Assembly (NCBI GenBank): GCA_965204545.1
Contig: CBDBFA010000003.1
Span: forward strand, 2,542,001 to 2,606,000
Reading direction: 5' to 3'
DNA from: JAABVD01 sp965204545
GTDB lineage: Bacteria > Verrucomicrobiota > Verrucomicrobiia > Opitutales > UBA2995
Length of the DNA stretch: 64,000 bases
Below, piece after piece: positions 1 through 8,585 of this stretch (positions are counted from its first letter, which is position 1; each line of letters opens with the position of its first letter). The notes below the pieces were generated by a model. It was not told where the DNA came from and made no database searches. It worked only from the letters and a program-made list of their open reading frames with translations. Both the position numbers and the translations under genes were made by a program.

Positions 1-240
1 GTCTCGGGGAAAGTGGAAAAGCCCGTCGACAAGGGATTTATCGGCATCGTCACGGATGGAGCGGGAGAAGTCGTCCAGGACGGCATTGCCACCCCCTTGA
101 AGCGGTGGGACCGTTTCTTTTGTCCCTGTGGGGTAGGACGTCTTCAATACTCGTCCAGGAAAACCATGACCGTAATCGAATGCATAGGAAAAAGGGGTCA
201 AACGCAAAATGTTAACATCTGATTGGTTTGCTTCAGCCAT
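1..240 (-). CDS. Partial ORF running off the left edge, possibly the C-terminal part of a Gfo/Idh/MocA-like protein
   Basis: Read on the minus strand from the ATG at 240, this frame stays open for all 80 codons to the window edge. Codon choice looks like real coding sequence. The peptide contains the stretches FDYGHGFPGRVLKT and NAVLDDFSRSIRDD followed by LVDGLFHFPRD. The last part resembles the region near the C-terminus of Gfo/Idh/MocA oxidoreductases, but that is a weak impression. An in-frame TGA lies directly before the ATG, and the first 18 codons are drawn partly from one arm of the inverted repeat at 188-291. The real N-terminus may therefore have been removed or replaced by that element. 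The plus-strand frame over the same bases looks like its shadow. Confidence 0.35.
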   Translation of the reverse strand, partial: MAEANQSDVNILRLTPFSYAFDYGHGFPGRVLKTSYPTGTKETVPPLQGGGNAVLDDFSRSIRDDADKSLVDGLFHFPRD

Positions 241-291
241 TCAGGTAAAACCAGAGGACTATGTTAACATTTTGCGTTTGACCCCTTTTTC
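188..291. repeat. Long inverted repeat with GGGGTCA ends (31-bp arms)
   Basis: Bases 188-218 and 261-291 are perfect reverse complements (31 bp each) separated by a 42-base loop. The outer ends carry AAAAAGGGGTCAAACG and the inner ends ATGTTAACAT. The same GGGGTCA terminus and arm length occur in the palindrome at 25780-25843. The structure resembles palindromic elements mobilised by REP-associated tyrosine transposases, but no transposase is present in the window. Confidence 0.8.
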
Positions 292-318
292 TTCATCCAA
301 GTAACCAGCAACTGTAAT

Positions 319-1326
319 ATGAAAAATTTGATCTGCATGACAGGGCGCGAGGTAGAGACCTTTCTTCCATCGGGCCGGTTGGAGGAGGTAAAATCACTTC
401 TGGATCCGGTGCGGTGTGTTGACCCGCTCTCGTTGGATGGGGAAGAGGCTTGGTTCAGGCTGTTGTCCGAGTGTAATCCGGAGGTGCTGGTGGCGGCCTG
501 GAAAACGCCCAAGCTCCCGGAGAATTTGTCCGAGGTTGCTCCCGGTCTGAAGTACGTGTGTTATTTGCCGGGATCGGTTCGGCATTTTGTACCCCGCTCC
601 GCCCTTGAAAATGGATTGCTGGTGACGAATTGGAGTTCCTCGGTGAGCCGAACCGTATCTGAATGCGCACTCCTGATGGCGTTGGCCTGTATGCGTAGAG
701 TGCGGTATTGGACCGAGGAAATGCATTTCAACGGAGGGTGGAAAAACGATAATACCGAGACCATATCCCTGCTGGGACGACGCGTGGGGCTACACGGCCT
801 GGGATTGATAGCCCAGCAGTTGGTAGAACTCTTAAAGCCCTTTACCAGCAATATCAGCGCTTTTTCCCCCAGCGTACCCAACTCGATCTTTCAAGATCTC
901 GCAGTGCGAAGGTGCGCATCCCTGGAAGAGTTGTTCTCCCAAAACGACGTGATTGTGGAGTTGGCCGCGTTGACCGAAAAGACACGGGGGATGGTGACGG
1001 AAGCGTTGCTCAGGATGATCCCAACCAACGGTTCCTTCGTGAATGTGGGTCGCGGAGCGGTGGTCGACGAGGCAGCCCTGGCCCGGGTGGCCGGGGAACG
1101 TCCCGATTTGCAGATCGCTCTGGATGTGTATGCCGTTGAACCGCTGCCCTTGGATTCCCCTCTTCGCGGAATGAAGAACGTTCTCTTGTTACCGCATCTG
1201 GGCGGACCTACCACGGATAGAAGGCGGGATGCCGGGGATCACGGACTGAAAAACATTCGGCGCTTCCTTCGCGGTGAGGATCTGATCGATCCCCTCGACT
1301 TGAGCATGTACGACCGAGCTTCGTGA
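319..1326 (+). CDS. D-2-hydroxyacid dehydrogenase family protein
   Basis: A 335-residue NAD(P)-dependent 2-hydroxyacid dehydrogenase, expected to interconvert a 2-oxoacid and a D-2-hydroxyacid. The nucleotide-binding turn GLHGLGLIA lies near residue 155. The conserved NVGRGAVVDE segment with the active-site region arginine is near 242. VYAVEPLP carries the catalytic Glu and LLPHLGG the catalytic His. Length is normal for the family. The substrate cannot be read from the sequence; hydroxypyruvate, glyoxylate or an aldonate-derived oxoacid are all possible. It opens a sugar-catabolism island and points the same way as the DUF2264 gene after it. A GGCACAAA array starts directly behind its stop codon. 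Confidence 0.88.
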   Translation: MKNLICMTGREVETFLPSGRLEEVKSLLDPVRCVDPLSLDGEEAWFRLLSECNPEVLVAAWKTPKLPENLSEVAPGLKYVCYLPGSVRHFVPRSALENGLLVTNWSSSVSRTVSECALLMALACMRRVRYWTEEMHFNGGWKNDNTETISLLGRRVGLHGLGLIAQQLVELLKPFTSNISAFSPSVPNSIFQDLAVRRCASLEELFSQNDVIVELAALTEKTRGMVTEALLRMIPTNGSFVNVGRGAVVDEAALARVAGERPDLQIALDVYAVEPLPLDSPLRGMKNVLLLPHLGGPTTDRRRDAGDHGLKNIRRFLRGEDLIDPLDLSMYDRAS

Positions 1327-1406
1327 GGCACAAAGGCACAAAGGCACAAAGGCACAAAGGCACAAAGGCACAAAGGCACAAAGGCACAAAGGCACAAAGG
1401 CACAAA
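1327..1406. repeat. Tandem array of ten GGCACAAA units
   Basis: Ten uninterrupted 8-bp copies of GGCACAAA begin one base after the stop of the dehydrogenase gene. A second array of the same unit occurs at 20458-20515. Read as codons the repeat is open in several frames (HKGTKAQR on one strand, CAFVPLCL on the other), which produces spurious ORFs here. Confidence 0.95.
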
Positions 1407-1500
1407 GTGAGCGGGGGTAGAGCATATCAAGATTTGATCGTTTGGCAAAAGGGAATCGCGCCGGGGGCGCAAATTACAAGATTCCATACCCCAGCATCTA
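1407..1500 (+). pseudogene. Remnant of a four-helix-bundle (23S rRNA IVS-type) protein gene N-terminus
   Basis: After the GGCACAAA array the frame reads AYQDLIVWQKGI, which matches the start typical of four-helix-bundle proteins of the 23S rRNA intervening-sequence family. It then degenerates and stops. The bases ATCGTTTGGCAAAAG recur at 20540-20565, and a slightly altered copy lies at 14080-14115. No intact gene of this family is present, so these look like decayed or captured 5' ends. Confidence 0.5.
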
Positions 1501-1517
1501 TTGATTACCTATTGCGA

Positions 1518-1594
1518 AACTGTAGGAGGGGGTTTATCCCCCGATTGCGGTGAGGCCATTTAGAAGATCGGGGGATAAACCCCCTCCTACAGTT
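1518..1594. repeat. Palindromic REP-like element (TGTAGGAG type)
   Basis: Bases 1518-1545 and 1567-1594 are perfect 28-bp reverse complements with a 21-base loop. The arms begin AACTGTAGGAGGGGG and contain GTTTATCCCCCGAT. Related sequence appears at 12838-12920 and 20646-20680. Rest of the 1595-1702 gap: AATTCCTCATT words and a GGCGCC-like hairpin, with no gene. Confidence 0.85.
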
Positions 1595-1702
1595 CTCCAA
1601 ATCACCATCCCATGAAAATTTTCTCCTTCCTCCCAAATTCCTCATTCTTCATTCCTAATTGGCGCCCTCGGCTCCTTTCTCCCCCCCTTTGTGCCTTTTC
1701 TC

Positions 1703-3586
1703 ATGGTTAATTACAGGAAATGGCAAAACTGGGCGCGACGGTTATTGGAGCCGTTGCTGGACCTGATGGAGGGAGGCAGGGCCCATTTGGCCATCGAGGG
1801 CAAGGCGAGCGATCATGATTCCAATGCGGATCGATTGGAGTCGGTAGGGCGTCCGCTATTGCTTTTCGCTCATTGGCGTTATTCGCTCAATGCCTGCGCG
1901 GAGCCTGTTGACAGGGACTTGAGGGAGCCGATGGAAACGTGGTTCAAGCAGGCCTTGCTACGCGGAACCGATCCGGATTCCGGTGAATTCTGGGGATGGT
2001 CTTCGAACTTTCACCAGCACTCGGTGGAAATGGGCCTCTTGGTCATAGCGTTGGAGATAAGCAGGGATTGGCTATGGGACCGCTGCAGCGATGATCAGCG
2101 CCAGCAAATTCTCCGTTGGCTGGAATCGGATGCCGGCAATGGCCACCATTGGAACAACCATATGTTTTTCGGTATATTCGTGATGGAATTTCTCCTGCGG
2201 GAAGGACGGGGATTCCCTTCCTACCGGGCCGTAATCGACAACTGGTTCGGGGAACTGGAGAGCATGTACCTGGGAGATGGTTGGTACAGGGATGGCATGA
2301 ATCAGTCCGTCGATTTCTATAACGCTTATGCCTGGCATTACTACAGCCTTTGGTGGATCAAATTGTACGGCCGGGCCGATCCGGATCGATGCAAGCGATG
2401 GATAAAGCGAACCAGAGCCTTCCTCCCACACTACACGCGGTTTTTCAGCGCCAAGGGCGAGCATCCCCCCTTCGGGCGATCGATTACCTATCGATTCAAT
2501 GCCACGGCGCCTTTTGGCATGGCCCAGTTGCTGGGGGCCAGTCCTGTCCAACCGGGGTTGGCGCGTGAGATTTGCCAAGGCAACTTGGATTTCTTTTTCA
2601 GCAAGCCGATCTTCCAGGAACAGGGGTGTTTGTCCATGGGCTGGTACGATCGGTTCGAAGACATGGTTGAAACTTACAGTTGCGGAGGTTCTCCCTATTG
2701 GGCGGCGAAAGCCTTTGCTCCCTTGCTTCTACCCTTGGACGATTCCTTTTGGACAGCTCCCCCGGAGCCCCTGCCGGTTGAGGAAGGAGATGTTTCGGTG
2801 GCCCTGCCCGCGCCGGGCCTGATCGTCCGTTCGCTGGGAAGTGAAGTCGAAATCATCAACGCGGGTTCGCAAATCGCCTCCTGCAACATCCGCTTCGGCA
2901 CCTGGAAATGGGGAAAGTTGAGCTACCGGACGGGCCTGGGTTTCCTCATCTCGCGCGATTCCGACCGCTATCCACCCGACGCCGGACTCACCGCGGCCAA
3001 TTTGGATGGAAGTCTGATTTTGGGCCGTCACAGCACCGCCCCGGTCAAAGTGGAGAAGGAGAGCATGGCTTGTCTCTACAGCCTGGGTCACAAATCGGAG
3101 CAGTCCCAGATTGCGGTGGAAACGCGAATGTGGTGGAAGGCCGGTTGGCAGTTGATACTTCACCGCTATATCTCACATCAGGAATACATCCTGAGGCATG
3201 GTTCCCATGCCCTGTCCAGTACGGAGCCCAACGCTTTCAGGGAGGTTGTGAAGGGAGACGATTACCTTGCCGTGAGGACGGATGATGCGGGTATAGCCCT
3301 GCAAGCCTTGGGCGGGGATGTCGTATTCGGCTCCTATGACAGGCCCAACGAAGCGTCCGGCCTGAGAGAGCATATACAGGCGCCCTATCACGCGGTGCGT
3401 TTTTTAGAGCGGAAAGTGGGATGCGAGAGCGGCCACCTGGCCTGCCTGAATTGGGCGGGTCGAAATTGGGATGAGGCCGCGCCCTGGAAGGTGCGAAGTT
3501 TGGCTCCCGGTTGTTGGATTTTTTCGCATCCCATCCTGGGAGAATGGACCATCGCGGATGATGCCCTTCCTCGTATGGGAAATTAG
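1703..3586 (+). CDS. DUF2264 domain-containing protein
   Basis: A protein of about 627 residues matching the DUF2264 family. It is rich in aromatic and acidic residues, with an alpha-barrel-like N-terminal half and a beta-rich C-terminal half. Members sit in polysaccharide utilisation loci, and an exported glycoside hydrolase or lyase-like role is suspected but not established. Characteristic segments are NADRLESVGRPLLLFAHW near residue 30, WGWSSNFHQHSVEMG near 100, and NNHMFFGIFVMEFL near 155. No clear signal peptide is present from the ATG at 1703. A GTG at 1691 in frame is an alternative start, but the bases before it belong to the intergenic word mosaic. It lies between the dehydrogenase and a TIM-barrel isomerase, consistent with sugar catabolism. 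Confidence 0.8.
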   Translation: MVNYRKWQNWARRLLEPLLDLMEGGRAHLAIEGKASDHDSNADRLESVGRPLLLFAHWRYSLNACAEPVDRDLREPMETWFKQALLRGTDPDSGEFWGWSSNFHQHSVEMGLLVIALEISRDWLWDRCSDDQRQQILRWLESDAGNGHHWNNHMFFGIFVMEFLLREGRGFPSYRAVIDNWFGELESMYLGDGWYRDGMNQSVDFYNAYAWHYYSLWWIKLYGRADPDRCKRWIKRTRAFLPHYTRFFSAKGEHPPFGRSITYRFNATAPFGMAQLLGASPVQPGLAREICQGNLDFFFSKPIFQEQGCLSMGWYDRFEDMVETYSCGGSPYWAAKAFAPLLLPLDDSFWTAPPEPLPVEEGDVSVALPAPGLIVRSLGSEVEIINAGSQIASCNIRFGTWKWGKLSYRTGLGFLISRDSDRYPPDAGLTAANLDGSLILGRHSTAPVKVEKESMACLYSLGHKSEQSQIAVETRMWWKAGWQLILHRYISHQEYILRHGSHALSSTEPNAFREVVKGDDYLAVRTDDAGIALQALGGDVVFGSYDRPNEASGLREHIQAPYHAVRFLERKVGCESGHLACLNWAGRNWDEAAPWKVRSLAPGCWIFSHPILGEWTIADDALPRMGN

Positions 3587-3868
3587 GAGGGATTAACCAC
3601 AGAGGACCCAGAGAGCACAGAGGAGAGGCGCCGTTGGCGCCAATTAGGAATGAAGAATTAGGAATGAAATCTCGCAAAGCACGCAAAGAAACGCAAAGAG
3701 GGGGGAGGCACCCGGGGGCGCCTGCATCCGTGGTTATCCGTGAAATCCGTGGTTTTTTCATAGGGGATTTTCGATCACGATCTTGATCACTATGATTTTC
3801 TTCGTGCCCATTCGTGGATCCCATTTCCATTCAGCCTTCCGCCTTTAGCCTTCCGCCTTTCTTCAACT
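3587..3868. repeat. Intergenic word mosaic
   Basis: No gene. In order the stretch holds ACCACAGAGGACCCAGAG, a GGCGCC-GTT-GGCGCC hairpin near 3635, AATTAGGAATGAAGAATTAGG, CTCGCAAAGCACGCAAAG, a GATCACGATCTTGATCAC run and a CCTTCCGCCTTTAG repeat. These same words recur in most other gaps of the first 30 kb. Confidence 0.8.
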
Positions 3869-4714
3869 ATGATCCCGACAAGCCTCCCCTCCCCCAAGCG
3901 TTATCCCGGTTTTCAGTGGACATTCTCAACCTTGGGTTGCCCGGATCTGGATCTGGATGCCATCTGCCGTTTGGCTGTGGAGTTCGATCTGCGTCACATT
4001 GAATTGAGGGCGGCGGAGCGCACGGTAGACCTTCCTGCCCTGTTCCGGGAACGCTTTGGCAATCCCGCATCCCTGGCCCGGTTTCTGGACGATCGAGGGG
4101 TCGGGATTTGCTGTCTCGACACTTCCCTGTCCTTGATAGGAAACAATAGGGAGAGCAGACGGGCCTTCCTGGAGTTCCTGCCTTGGGCCGAGGCCATTGG
4201 AACCAAATTGTTGCGCATATTTGATGGGGGAACGGTGGAGGATGGTCTGGACGACGACGCCCTGGCCCAGGCCGAAGATACCATGGATTGGTGGAGGCGG
4301 GAGAAAGAGCAAGGCGGTTGGAAGGCCGAGGTGGCCATTGAGACCCACGGCGCCTTGGTTTATCACCAATCGATCCGGCGCCTCAACCAATCCATCCCTA
4401 AACTGAAATTCATCTGGGACACCCACCACACTTGGGCCAAAGCCGGGGATTCACTTGAAACCAGTTGGATGGTTCTCGGTTCGGCGGTGCGCAATGTCCA
4501 CCTCAAGGATAGCATTTCCCGACCATCGGCCCGCCATCCCTACACCTATGTCAACCTGGGTGAAGGGCAATTTCCCCTGGAGGAAACCTTACAATTGTTG
4601 CAAAACGAAGGTTATGGGGGTTTGGTGAGCATTGAATGGGAAAAAATGTGGCATCCCTACCTCCCCGATCTCAGGACGGCCTTGAGGCGAGCCAGGGAAT
4701 TGGATTGGTTTTAG
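3869..4714 (+). CDS. Sugar phosphate isomerase/epimerase family protein (TIM barrel)
   Basis: A 281-residue xylose-isomerase-like TIM barrel (AP endonuclease 2 superfamily). Motifs along the chain: QWTFSTLGCPDLDLD near the N-terminus, DLRHIELRAAERTVDL near residue 35, EVAIETHGALVY near 155, KFIWDTHHTW near 180, VRNVHLKDS near 210, and GLVSIEWEKMWHPYL near the end. The Glu, His, Asp and Glu in these segments are the usual metal ligands. Members isomerise or epimerise sugars, but the substrate is not readable from sequence. The gene ends 12 bases before the SDR gene and is probably co-transcribed with it. Confidence 0.85.
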   Translation: MIPTSLPSPKRYPGFQWTFSTLGCPDLDLDAICRLAVEFDLRHIELRAAERTVDLPALFRERFGNPASLARFLDDRGVGICCLDTSLSLIGNNRESRRAFLEFLPWAEAIGTKLLRIFDGGTVEDGLDDDALAQAEDTMDWWRREKEQGGWKAEVAIETHGALVYHQSIRRLNQSIPKLKFIWDTHHTWAKAGDSLETSWMVLGSAVRNVHLKDSISRPSARHPYTYVNLGEGQFPLEETLQLLQNEGYGGLVSIEWEKMWHPYLPDLRTALRRARELDWF

Positions 4715-4726
4715 CGACAAGACATC

Positions 4727-5491
4727 ATGAATGATAAACTCGATGGTAAACGGGTCCTGGTAACGGCCGGAGCCCAGGGCATTGGCGAGGCTATCACCCG
4801 GGCATTTTTGGACGCCGGGGCCAAAGTGGCCCTTCACTACTTCTCCAGTTCGGATAATGCCGAACGGATTGCCTCCGAAGCGGCCGTGAGGGGCGGCGTC
4901 GCCATCCCATTGCCCGGAGACCTCAGGCAAAAGGGTCCGGCCTCCCAAATGGTCGATGAAGCGACCAATCGGTTGGGCGGGCTCGATATTCTCATAAACA
5001 ACGCCGGTTCTCTGGTGGAACGGAAGTGGCTCGATGAAATCGCCCCAACTTTTTGGCGCAAGGTCATGGACATCAATCTGAGTTCCATGCTTTACGTCTC
5101 ACAAGCGGCTGCTCCCTACCTGGCCGAAAACGAAGAGAGCAGCATGGTCAATCTGGCATCGCTGGCCGGCCGCAAGGGCGGTCATCCCGGATCCCTGGCC
5201 TATGCCACCAGCAAGGGGGCAATCCTGACTTTCACCCGGGCTCTGGCCACCGAACTGGCGCCGCAGGGCACGCGGGTCAATGCCGTGGCCCCCGGCCTTA
5301 TCCTCGGCACCTCGTTCCACGCCACCCACACATCTGAACAATCGGCCAGGGAAACCGTTGCCGGTATCCCCCTCGGCCGTGCCGGCAATCCCGAGGACGT
5401 GGCCCGAGCCGTCCTTTACCTGGCTTCCGAATACGACGGTTTCATCACCGGCGCCACCATCGACATCAACGGAGGTGTCTACGCTTGTTAG
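4727..5491 (+). CDS. SDR family oxidoreductase
   Basis: A 254-residue classical short-chain dehydrogenase. The NAD(P) turn TAGAQGIGEA is at residues 14-23, the NNAG motif near residue 88, the catalytic Ser in LASLAGRKGG, and YATSK with the Tyr-x-x-x-Lys pair. INGG near the C-terminus is typical of the family. The protein lacks a signal peptide and is cytosolic. In this setting a role in reducing or oxidising a sugar-derived ketone (for example gluconate or deoxy-uronate type) is plausible, but this is inferred from neighbours. It follows the TIM-barrel isomerase by 12 bases. Confidence 0.88.
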   Translation: MNDKLDGKRVLVTAGAQGIGEAITRAFLDAGAKVALHYFSSSDNAERIASEAAVRGGVAIPLPGDLRQKGPASQMVDEATNRLGGLDILINNAGSLVERKWLDEIAPTFWRKVMDINLSSMLYVSQAAAPYLAENEESSMVNLASLAGRKGGHPGSLAYATSKGAILTFTRALATELAPQGTRVNAVAPGLILGTSFHATHTSEQSARETVAGIPLGRAGNPEDVARAVLYLASEYDGFITGATIDINGGVYAC

Positions 5492-5940
5492 ATTAGAAAC
5501 CACAGAGGACACAGAGGGTAGAGGCGCCCAAGGGCGCCAATTAAGAATTAGGAATTAGGAATTAGGAATTGGAGAAAGGCTGAAGGCTGAAGGCTGAAAA
5601 ATAATCGTGATCGTGATCATGATCGTGATCGAAAAAAAGGAAGGACTCTCGCCAAGATCGCCAAGCAACGCAAAGAGGCGCCAATTAGGAATTGAGAGAA
5701 GGACGTCCAATTAGGAATGAGAAATTTTTTGTTTTTTATGGCTATTTATCCCTGTAACTTGTCCTGCGCTGTGCCGTGCGGAGCTTTTAGGCAAAGCATG
5801 GGAGCCCTTGGGCGAAGCAGGATCCGTAGTTCATCACTCCATCTTTCCAACACTCCATCATTCCATTTCATTCCTTTCCTTTCGATCACGATTACCGTTG
5901 GTCCCATTATGCCTTTTCATTCCTAATTCTTTCCCCCTCT
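5492..5940. repeat. 450-base intergenic word mosaic
   Basis: No credible gene. The stretch contains ACCACAGAGGACACAGAGGG, a GGCGCC-CAAG-GGCGCC hairpin near 5522, four AATTAGGAATT-type words, three GGCTGAA words and an ATCGTGATCATGATCG run near 5603. CTCGCCAAGATCGCCAAGC follows, then ACTCCATCATTCCA words in reverse sense. The words switch orientation near the middle, so each half faces its neighbouring gene. Confidence 0.75.
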
Positions 5941-8406
5941 GTGTTCTCTGTGTCCTCTGTGGTTAAACTCTTCTCCCCATTCCTAATTCCTAATTCCTCA
6001 TTCCTAATTGGCACCCTTGGGTGCCTCTTTGTGCCTTTCTCCCTGTGGGCGGGTAAGGATTTCATGGGGGCCAACTGGGAATCCCATTCCGGGTTCCAGG
6101 TCGATACCGTGGCCGTTCTGCCTGAAGAGGAGGTTCATCCCTCATTGTGGTTCTCGGCCGATGAACTTATTGCCTTTAGAAAATCTCTCGAGGCCGATTC
6201 CACCATTGGAGAATATTGGGACAAGGTGCGCAATCACCGCTATCTGGAGGTTCCCTTTCCCCAGGTGATTCCCCCGGACGAGATTTGGAAACCGGAACTG
6301 GCCAAGGCCAATAACCGGCGCATTCACCAATATTACGGGGATATGACGCAAATTCCCCTATACTGTGGGTTCATGGCCTGGATGACGGATGACGAGGCCT
6401 CCAAACGCCATTACATCGACAGGGCCAAAGCTGCCTTGCTCAGGATCTTCGATGGCCCCATTTACGATTTGGATCCCCGGGGATCCGGTGTCGATAAGGC
6501 TGTCGATGAGATTTATCGCGGCATTTGGTCGCAATCCGTTTGCGCCGCTTATGACTTCGTCCAGCCCTTCCTGACGGCGGCGGAGGATACCGCCATTCGG
6601 GAACGCCTCTTACGGGAAGCCCGCTACACCCATGAAAACCTGAACTCCTGGGCCGCCGGTCCCCACAACCACTTGTCCAAACCGGCTTGGGGTTTGGCCA
6701 CCTTCGCGCTGACGCTTTCCGACGAACCCGAAGCGAAGGATTGGTTTCGCAATGCCATGGAGGCCGCCAACCGAAACACCCACTATCATTTCAGTGCCGA
6801 TGGCATTTACCGGGAAGGGGGCATGTATTACATCTTCTCCTGGTTGAACTTCGTCCCCTTCCTGTATCACTACAATAACGTATCCGGCGTAGACTACTTT
6901 GAAGACTTCATGAAGACCTTCGAGTGGGGCGTTCTCAGCCGAAACGCCCGCGGCTGGATGATGAACGTGGAAGATTCCTTCATTCGCCCGGTACCCACCC
7001 AGATGGTGGCCAAGGCCTTCAAACATCATCGTTCCTTTCTGGCCCCCGAGATTCCCTTTGCCGGAGTCCTGCAATGGAATTTCCAAACAACCGACTTCGG
7101 GCCGTTCCGGGAAATGGAAAAGATCAGCGGATTCAATTATACCGGCGCCACCTGGGACTACCCCAAGGAATTATACGAACTCATTACCTACGATCCTTCC
7201 ATTAAAGCAACCGCGCCCACGGCCGATCCGACCATTTTCATGGAAGGAGGCCAGACCATCTTCCGCAATTCCTGGACCAACCAACCGGAAGAACAGTTCT
7301 ATCTGCTTTTTCACGGCGTTCCCCAGGCCGACAACCACGATCATCACGACACCCTCAGTTTCATCCTCTACGCAAAAAACCAGATGATGGCCTCGGACGG
7401 GGGTTATACCCGGAGCGGTTACGGGGACGACATCCGCTATACCTACTTCCGCCGGCCCCAGGCTCACAATACCCTGACCTTCGACGATATTCCCCCGGGG
7501 GATTACGTGGAAAACCGGCCCAACCCATCCGAGGACCGGCTGAATACATCCTTCTTCGATTTCGAAATGAAAAGCGCCCCCTTCAGGCGTTACCTGGGTG
7601 AATCATTGGGCCTTGCCAAGCGTTCCATCGCTTTCATTCAGGATGCCTACTTCCTCGTCCTCGATGAAGTGAGGGGCCAAGTCTATCGAGGCAATAAATT
7701 GGAGGGTAAATTCGACCTATACTTCCATGGAGGCAGAAGCAATTTGGAAATCGAGGATGGCAACTACATATGGTCCTACGACAACGATCGCTATGGAACC
7801 GAGGCGAAATTGGTCACTCGTCAATTGGCCCCGGAAGCCCAAATCGAAGCGCTGGAAATGGAAAACACCTATATCAAGGGAGATTATGCGGTTTTTCCCG
7901 CCCTCCGCGCCACCAAGGCCGGTCACCAAGCCCTTTTTGGTCAGATTCTCTATCCCCTGGGTTCCGAGGGTGCCCAACCCACCATAGAGGATCTATCCAC
8001 GGAAAAACTGTTGGCGGCCAAAATCTCATCTGGAGTAGAAACCGATATTTTCCTGAAATCTCACGCGGGGAAAAGCAGCAGCAAGGCCGGTATCGACATG
8101 AACGGAGATTTTGCCTGGGTCAGCCTGGATTCGGACCAACTGACCGAGGTCGCCGGACAATCCATAAAACGCCTCTCCTTCAACGGATCTCCCATCCTTA
8201 CCTCGAATCAACCCGTTACCTTTGCCCTCAAGCTGGATACGGTGGTTGAACTGGGAGTCGCCTTGGAGAAACCGGCCAAGGTCACCCTGCACATTGGAAG
8301 AACAATTTCGAGGGTTACATTCGATGGTAGGGAATTGCCCTTTGAAACCGTCGATGGAACGGTGCAAATTGAGCTGACCCGCAGCGGCAACTACCAGTTA
8401 AATTAG
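5941..8406 (+). CDS. Heparinase II/III-family polysaccharide lyase
   Basis: An 821-residue protein with the heparinase II/III architecture: an alpha/alpha toroid (about residues 60-400) followed by a beta-sandwich. Visible motifs are GPHNHLSKPAWGLATFAL near residue 240, ADGIYREGGMYYIFSW near 285, and QADNHDHHDTLSFILY near 462, the conserved heparinase II/III segment with its histidines. Members of this superfamily cleave uronate-containing chains such as heparin, alginate or oligoalginate. The substrate here is unproved. The first 35 codons are made entirely of intergenic repeat words, yet give a hydrophobic stretch (FLIGTLGCLFVPFSLWAG) that could act as an export signal. The next in-frame ATG, at 6064, would give a protein without a signal. 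Confidence 0.85.
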   Translation: MFSVSSVVKLFSPFLIPNSSFLIGTLGCLFVPFSLWAGKDFMGANWESHSGFQVDTVAVLPEEEVHPSLWFSADELIAFRKSLEADSTIGEYWDKVRNHRYLEVPFPQVIPPDEIWKPELAKANNRRIHQYYGDMTQIPLYCGFMAWMTDDEASKRHYIDRAKAALLRIFDGPIYDLDPRGSGVDKAVDEIYRGIWSQSVCAAYDFVQPFLTAAEDTAIRERLLREARYTHENLNSWAAGPHNHLSKPAWGLATFALTLSDEPEAKDWFRNAMEAANRNTHYHFSADGIYREGGMYYIFSWLNFVPFLYHYNNVSGVDYFEDFMKTFEWGVLSRNARGWMMNVEDSFIRPVPTQMVAKAFKHHRSFLAPEIPFAGVLQWNFQTTDFGPFREMEKISGFNYTGATWDYPKELYELITYDPSIKATAPTADPTIFMEGGQTIFRNSWTNQPEEQFYLLFHGVPQADNHDHHDTLSFILYAKNQMMASDGGYTRSGYGDDIRYTYFRRPQAHNTLTFDDIPPGDYVENRPNPSEDRLNTSFFDFEMKSAPFRRYLGESLGLAKRSIAFIQDAYFLVLDEVRGQVYRGNKLEGKFDLYFHGGRSNLEIEDGNYIWSYDNDRYGTEAKLVTRQLAPEAQIEALEMENTYIKGDYAVFPALRATKAGHQALFGQILYPLGSEGAQPTIEDLSTEKLLAAKISSGVETDIFLKSHAGKSSSKAGIDMNGDFAWVSLDSDQLTEVAGQSIKRLSFNGSPILTSNQPVTFALKLDTVVELGVALEKPAKVTLHIGRTISRVTFDGRELPFETVDGTVQIELTRSGNYQLN

Positions 8407-8585
8407 GAATTTTAAGAGATGCTGAGTTGCCGTTGGCGCCTTCTTCTCTTTGTGTCTTTTGTGCTTTTTGTGGTTAATTCCCCTCCTAATTCCTAATTGG
8501 CGCCGTAGGCGCCTTTTGCCTTTGGAAGGATAAAGGTTGACCTGAAGGAGAATCGGATTGTTCTCAAGAGGTTTTATAATTATAA
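8407..8585. promoter_or_regulatory. Repeat words followed by a possible promoter for the PL6 gene
   Basis: The first 110 bases hold TTTGTG words, AATTCCTAATT and a GGCGCC-GTA-GGCGCC hairpin near 8500. A TATAAT sits at 8575-8580, just before the ATG at 8586. If this is a real -10 box, transcription would start at about 8587 and the first ATG would not be usable. That favours the in-frame GTG at 8622. No convincing -35 box was seen at normal spacing. Confidence 0.35.

Noticed and set aside
13..222. Plus-strand 69-codon ORF at the left edge
   Set aside because: The opposite strand shows better coding character over the same bases, so this is probably its shadow.
1327..1406. GGCACAAA array as a CRISPR
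   Set aside because: Units are 8 bp and contiguous, with no spacers and no cas genes; it is a simple tandem repeat.
1189..1487. Minus-strand ORFs rich in CAFVPLCL
   Set aside because: They are translations of the GGCACAAA array and extend into the antisense of the dehydrogenase gene.
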